The position numbers and the translations under genes were made by a program. DNA of 9,663 bases, from positions 40,272 through 49,934 of the forward strand of contig NVVU01000001.1 in NCBI GenBank assembly GCA_002733485.1, written 5' to 3'. The stretch is from Robiginitomaculum sp. GTDB lineage: Bacteria; Pseudomonadota; Alphaproteobacteria; Caulobacterales; Maricaulaceae. The notes beneath the pieces are model-generated. The model had not been told where the DNA came from. It ran no database searches and worked only from the letters and a program-made list of their open reading frames with translations. Numbering within the stretch: position 1 is the first letter of the stretch; the number at the start of each line of letters is the position of its first letter. Shown here in pieces: positions 6,553 to 9,663 of the stretch.

Positions 6553-7380
6553 TTATTTATCGTTTGGTTTTGCTTTCATTAGAGCTGCTTTACGTGCAAG
6601 AATTTTAAATGGGTTTTTCATTTCATTAGTTTGAATTAAAATGTCACTTGCATTTCGAATGACAAAGTTACCAATTCTGTAACCTCTGCCAGGCCATGCC
6701 ACGATCTCGGGGCGACTAATTACAATTATTGGCTGACAGCCGTTTTTACAGATATAAAGCGTGTCACCATTATCTAATTGCAACTTGGTTTCGGTAAGAG
6801 ATTGATAAGTCTCGCAAGTTGGACACTTAGTGGTTGCATCAGCAGCAGTAAATTCTGGAAATGCATCCTTTAGTACTGTAGCCAATTCAATGATTGAATA
6901 ATCAATGCCATGATCTTCGTTGAATTTTTGGATTTTCTCTTCTATGAGATTAATTATCTCTTCAAATTTTGTATGGTTATATTCAATGTAACCAACCGTA
7001 TCTAATATTCCATCTATATCGGTGTCGTCCAATTTAAGAGGGAGAATGTATTCACAATTTTCTTTAATTGCCCTTGTTTGTGCTGCTCTACGTTCATGGT
7101 TAGTCCAAAGTTTTTTAGCATAATTATTCGAAATCAGTATTAAACAATATTTTGCTTCATCCCTGTAAATTTTTATCAAATGGTCATATAAATTTTTCCC
7201 CCACAAGTTTGCTTTTTCATAATCATCATAAAAGACATTGAAGCCTTTGAGCACGATTGAATTTGCCAACTTTTCGGCAATTTCTCTATCTTCACCAGCA
7301 AATGAAATTGCGATGTCATAAGTGTGCATGCTCTTACTCAAGATATCTTTGTGATTTAAATCAAACCCGATCTTAGCCAT
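6553..7380 (-). CDS. TIR domain protein with C-terminal zinc-ribbon-like module
   Basis: The 275-residue product has an N-terminal TIR domain at about residues 19-150. Visible elements are the first strand and AA-loop YDIAISFAGEDREIAEKL (21-38), VFYDDYEKANLWGKNL (49-64) in the BB-loop region, CLILISNNYAKKLW (79-92) and Glu96 in NHERRAAQ, at the position of the catalytic glutamate of NAD-cleaving TIR proteins. A helical linker (about 139-175) leads to a four-cysteine module, CPTC (186-189) and CKNGC (211-215), likely binding zinc, and then to an unrecognised region with WPGRGYRIGNFVIRN (229-243). No signal or membrane segment is seen. The ATG at 7380 has AGG six bases away; ATG 7329 (MHTYDIAIS) is a plausible alternative. 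The gene is much more AT-rich than its neighbours, suggesting transfer. Bacterial TIR proteins often act in anti-phage defence by depleting NAD; that role here is inference. Confidence 0.9.
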   Translation of the reverse strand: MAKIGFDLNHKDILSKSMHTYDIAISFAGEDREIAEKLANSIVLKGFNVFYDDYEKANLWGKNLYDHLIKIYRDEAKYCLILISNNYAKKLWTNHERRAAQTRAIKENCEYILPLKLDDTDIDGILDTVGYIEYNHTKFEEIINLIEEKIQKFNEDHGIDYSIIELATVLKDAFPEFTAADATTKCPTCETYQSLTETKLQLDNGDTLYICKNGCQPIIVISRPEIVAWPGRGYRIGNFVIRNASDILIQTNEMKNPFKILARKAALMKAKPNDK

Positions 7381-7525
7381 TTAATACCTATTGGGGAATG
7401 ACTTATATTTTATCAGGTGGATGAGGATCTGCACTGATCAGGGATCCATCGGTCACCGTCTCCTTCGCGCACCCTTAATACCACAACTCACACACACAGG
7501 GATCCAAACGGGGGGGCATCTTTCT

Positions 7526-7552
7526 GTGGACCCCGGATCAAGTCCGGGGACC
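7526..7552. repeat. Palindromic intergenic element, type 1
   Basis: The core is CCCCGGA-TCAAG-TCCGGGG (7531-7549), a perfect seven-pair stem with a five-base loop, flanked by GTGGA and ACC. It looks like the short palindromes I associate with intergenic regions of alphaproteobacteria. There is no T run, so a terminator is unlikely. Only one copy is in this window, so its repetitive nature is inferred. Confidence 0.6.
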
Positions 7553-7568
7553 CTGGGTTTGGGTCATC

Positions 7569-7606
7569 CATCCTTTGAGACGATTGCTTTGCAATCCCTC
7601 AGGATG
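7569..7606. repeat. Palindromic intergenic element, type 2
   Basis: The outer arms CATCCTTTGAG (7569-7579) and CTCAGGATG (7598-7606) pair with a two-base bulge, and the inner hairpin GATTGC-TTT-GCAATC (7582-7596) is perfect. The nested layout resembles the CATCCTTCGAGAC...CTCAGGATGAGG type of alphaproteobacterial interspersed repeat. A single copy is seen here. Confidence 0.6.
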
Positions 7607-7630
7607 AGGGGAGTATCCATATTTATTAAT

Positions 7631-7708
7631 GTCATTACCCGGCTTGTCCGGGTAATCCAGTCTTGTCTTGATGCCGTTCTGGATTGCCGGAGCTGGCCCG
7701 GCAATGAC
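7631..7708. repeat. Composite inverted-repeat element, type 3 (two hairpins in mirror orientation)
   Basis: This 78-base unit begins GTCATT and ends AATGAC. Its left hairpin is ATTACCCGG-CTTGT-CCGGGTAAT (7634-7656), its right hairpin is ATTGCCGG, seven bases, CCGGCAAT (7683-7705), and CCAG (7657-7660) pairs with CTGG (7679-7682) between them. The two halves are diverged inverted copies of one module, the arrangement seen in paired REP-type elements. No reading frame or T run is associated. Confidence 0.7.
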
Positions 7709-7740
7709 AAGTGAAAAGGCCGTTATCGCAGACAATATAT

Positions 7741-7772
7741 CTCACCCCCGCCGGTGTGGGATAAGGTTAGGG
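7741..7772. repeat. Type 4 CTCTCCC repeat, degenerate copy
   Basis: CTCACCCCCGCC-GGTGTGGG is followed by ATAAGGTTAGGG, closely matching the ATAAGGTGAGGG tail of the intact copy at 7819-7854. The hairpin arms are mismatched, so this reads as a decayed member of the same family. Confidence 0.45.
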
Positions 7773-7818
7773 AATCCCATCTTTCCAAAACATGGTGCCG
7801 GTATTACCGCAAACTCTT

Positions 7819-7854
7819 TCCTCTCCCGAGCGGGAGAGGAATAAGGTGAGGGGG
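7819..7854 (+). repeat. Type 4 CTCTCCC repeat, intact copy
   Basis: TCCTCTCCCG (7819-7828), AG and CGGGAGAGGA (7831-7840) form a perfect ten-pair inverted repeat, followed by the family tail ATAAGGTGAGGGG. A second copy lies inverted 40 bases downstream. Confidence 0.7.
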
Positions 7855-7893
7855 CAAGGGGTTAAGGGGGATGAGCAACTTTTGATTCACAAG

Positions 7894-7926
7894 CCCCTCA
7901 CCCCGGCCCTCTCCCAGGGGAGAGGG
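7894..7926 (-). repeat. Type 4 CTCTCCC repeat, inverted copy
   Basis: On the plus strand the tail CCCCTCACCCCGG comes first, followed by CCCTCTCCC (7907-7915), AG and GGGAGAGGG (7918-7926). This is the reverse orientation of the 7819 copy, so the two G-rich tails face each other across 7855-7893. The pair could form one large stem. Confidence 0.7.
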
Positions 7927-8067
7927 AGAAATCCGCCGCATAGCGAACCCAAGGGGCACGAGGGACAAACTTTACCCCTTCGCAACCCCTTACCTATCCC
8001 TGATTGGGCCAAAAAAAAGACAAAACGGCCCCTTATTTTCCCCTTAAATGAGGCTGATTACCCCTTT

Positions 8068-9663
8068 TTACCCCTCTTTCTTTTTGGCGATCCATTCATT
8101 GACCAGATCGGCCAGCACCGAGAGCGGCACGGCGCCATTGGCCAGCACCACATCTTGGTACTCGCGTAAATCAAACTTATCCCCCAGTTCCGCTTTGGCG
8201 TGCTCGCGCAGGCGCAAAATTTCCAGCATGCCGATTTTATAGGCCGTGGCCTGCCCCGGCATGACGATATAACGCTCGATGGCATTGGTGGCATCGCTCA
8301 GGGAATTGGGTGTGTTTTCAGAGAGGTAGTCGATGGCCTGTTGACGGGTCCAGCGCTTGTCATGCAGGCCGGTATCCACCACCAGACGTGCGGCGCGCCA
8401 TAACTCCATGGAAAGGCGGCCAAAATCGGAGTAGGGATCGGCGTAAAACCCCATTTCTTTTGGGATGAATTCCGAATACAGACCCCAGCCTTCGCTATAG
8501 GCGGTATAGACACCGAATTTTCGAAACATGGGAATGTTTTCAAGCTCTTGTGCGATGGAACCCTGCATGTGATGGCCGGGAATGCCTTCGTGATAGGCCA
8601 GGGCCTCCATCTGGTAAGTGGGCATGTTCTCCATGCGGTAAAGGTTGGCGTAATAGGTGCCGGGGCGGGAGCCATCCAGAGACGGGCGCTGATAGAAGGC
8701 TTTGCCCGCCGTGGCTTCGCGAAATGGCTCTACCGCTTTGACGATAATTTCGGCTTTGGGTTTGGATATAAAGATCTCATCCAGGCGGCCGCGCATGGTA
8801 TCAATAATATTGACCGCCCTGGCCAGATAGGCGGCGCGGCCTGCATCGGTGTCGGGATAATAAAATTGCGGGTCCTCGCGCATAAAGGTGAAAAACGCTG
8901 GTAAATTACCTTTAAAACCAACGGCTTTCATAATGGTTCGCATTTCGTTATGGATGCGTTCCACCTCGGCCAGGCCAAGGTTATGGATGTCCTCTGCGCT
9001 CATATCGGTGGTGGTCATCGCGGCCAGCCGGTCTTTGTAATAGGCCGCACCATCGGGTAGTTTCCAGGCCCCGTCCCTGTCGTCGGAGAGGCTTTGCTGG
9101 CGCTGCATTTCGGTGATCATATTGGCATAGGCAGGGGCCACACTGGCGATCATGGCGGCTTTGGCCTGTGCAATCAGATCAGCCCTTTTATCCTCGGTCA
9201 GGTTTAATTTATCCACCTTGCCCTTGAAATCGGCTAAAATAGCGCTGTCGGGGCCATCATCAAACGGCGCGCCCTTGATAATATTACGCGAGGCATCCAG
9301 TACGCGAGTGTATACAAACTTTGGCGGGTAAATGCCTTTCCCAAAGCGCGTTTTGGCGTTGGCGGACTGGCCGCCAAGATAGTCTTTGACGCCATTCAGG
9401 CGTGCGATATAGGCCTTGGCATGATCGATGGTTTTGATCTGGTGCTGGTTGATGAGAAACGCAGGAATAGAGGCGTGCGCACCGAACATCTGATTGAAAA
9501 TATAGCCATAATCATGAAAGCGCCAGGAGGCAACTTCGCGATCATGGTTATAATCCGCCAGCCGCCAGGACAGTTTGGTCGCATCGTCCAGCTTGTCATA
9601 GTCGAACCTGGCGTGGCGCTGGGCAAAATTAGCAAGAGCGATAGCGTGCTCTTTTTGCGCAAA
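8068..9663 (-). CDS. DUF885 family protein, putative metallopeptidase-like (5' end beyond window)
   Basis: The frame is open from the TAA at 8070-8068 to the window edge, giving 531 residues of a family usually near 600. The missing part would hold the start and, as is common in this family, a signal or lipoprotein peptide. The ATG at 9489 is internal, because family-like sequence (SWRLADYNHDREVASWRFHD) continues upstream of it. The central motif HEGIPGHHMQ (8592-8563) is the DUF885 HExxGHH-type signature and resembles a zinc-peptidase site. Downstream, YSEGWGLYSE supplies a conserved Glu-Gly-Trp that could provide a further ligand, as in M32-like folds. Conserved RPxxxxGxYYANLYRMENMP-type residues precede the motif. 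The protein is probably exported and hydrolytic, but activity and substrate are not established for most members. The gene has a GC level like the housekeeping genes here. No clear terminator follows it. Confidence 0.9.
   Translation of the reverse strand, partial: FAQKEHAIALANFAQRHARFDYDKLDDATKLSWRLADYNHDREVASWRFHDYGYIFNQMFGAHASIPAFLINQHQIKTIDHAKAYIARLNGVKDYLGGQSANAKTRFGKGIYPPKFVYTRVLDASRNIIKGAPFDDGPDSAILADFKGKVDKLNLTEDKRADLIAQAKAAMIASVAPAYANMITEMQRQQSLSDDRDGAWKLPDGAAYYKDRLAAMTTTDMSAEDIHNLGLAEVERIHNEMRTIMKAVGFKGNLPAFFTFMREDPQFYYPDTDAGRAAYLARAVNIIDTMRGRLDEIFISKPKAEIIVKAVEPFREATAGKAFYQRPSLDGSRPGTYYANLYRMENMPTYQMEALAYHEGIPGHHMQGSIAQELENIPMFRKFGVYTAYSEGWGLYSEFIPKEMGFYADPYSDFGRLSMELWRAARLVVDTGLHDKRWTRQQAIDYLSENTPNSLSDATNAIERYIVMPGQATAYKIGMLEILRLREHAKAELGDKFDLREYQDVVLANGAVPLSVLADLVNEWIAKKKEG

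Larger units (their letters stand above)
7381..8067. other. Non-coding repeat-rich intergenic region
   Basis: About 690 bases separate the starts-side of the TIR gene from the stop codon of the DUF885 gene. The open frames here are short, unlike known proteins, and made largely of palindromic repeats, so no gene is called. Positions 7381-7525 hold the TIR upstream region, with an AT-rich TAAAATATAAG stretch on the minus strand that could include a -10 box, a CAGGGATCCA direct repeat (7439-7448 and 7497-7506) and a short CA run. Positions 7526-7926 hold the palindromes listed separately. In 7927-8067 I see only pyrimidine-rich sequence and an A8 run (8011-8018). Confidence 0.75.

Noticed and set aside
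7391..7735. Short open frames on both strands upstream of the TIR gene
   Set aside because: They run through palindromic repeats, overlap on opposite strands and encode no recognisable protein.
7526..7926. CRISPR array
   Set aside because: The repeats differ in sequence, are palindromic and irregularly spaced, and no cas gene is present.
8005..8034. GGGCC, long A-rich loop, GGCCC as a terminator for the DUF885 gene
   Set aside because: The T run (minus strand) lies inside the loop rather than after the stem, and the stem is only five pairs.
7792..8169. 125-codon plus-strand frame
   Set aside because: It spans the CTCTCCC repeats and then runs antisense into the DUF885 gene; composition follows the repeats, not coding sequence.
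9396..9489. ATG 9489 as the start of the DUF885 protein
   Set aside because: The same frame stays open to base 9663 with sequence consistent with the family, so the real start is outside the window.

Overview
The window looks like a chromosomal segment of an alphaproteobacterium. The coding DNA is moderately GC-rich (about 57% in the lines I counted by hand). The pairing of glnB with glnA, a divergent bifunctional NAD(P)H-hydrate repair gene, tRNA-Leu next to trigger factor, and a cluster of short palindromic intergenic repeats all fit that group. This assignment is inference from gene content and repeat style; there is no rRNA or other firm marker to name a genus.

Layout from left to right. 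Positions 1-884 hold a leftward nitrogen-assimilation operon: glnB (PII signal protein) followed by the first 171 codons of glnA (glutamine synthetase), which runs off the window. Divergent from it, at 1056-2519, is nnr, a fused NAD(P)HX epimerase/dehydratase, followed by a MATE-family efflux transporter at 2627-4018. The MATE gene overlaps tail-to-tail by 4 bases with a leftward TPMT-like methyltransferase (4015-4629). A tRNA-Leu(UAG) with encoded CCA (4704-4788), a small hairpin terminator, an extended -10 promoter and a GC-rich, foldable leader precede tig (trigger factor, 4966-6477). The trigger factor carries a 54-residue Lys/Ala/Pro tail. A strong terminator closes tig.

From 6553 to 7380 the character changes: an AT-rich (about 33% GC in sampled lines) leftward gene encodes a TIR domain joined to a C-terminal four-cysteine, zinc-ribbon-like module. 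It sits where many bacteria have clpP after tig, and is best read as a horizontally acquired, probably defence-related gene. I cannot name a described system for this exact architecture. It is followed by about 690 bases without a credible gene, packed with at least four kinds of palindromic repeat. The window ends inside a leftward DUF885-family protein with an HExxGHH metal-binding-like motif (8068 to the window end, 5' end missing).

The housekeeping genes are independent units: nitrogen sensing and assimilation, cofactor repair, drug/metabolite export, detoxifying methylation, translation and nascent-chain folding. The most interesting parts are the TIR/zinc-ribbon gene, the repeat cluster beside it, the basic tail on trigger factor and the foldable tig leader.
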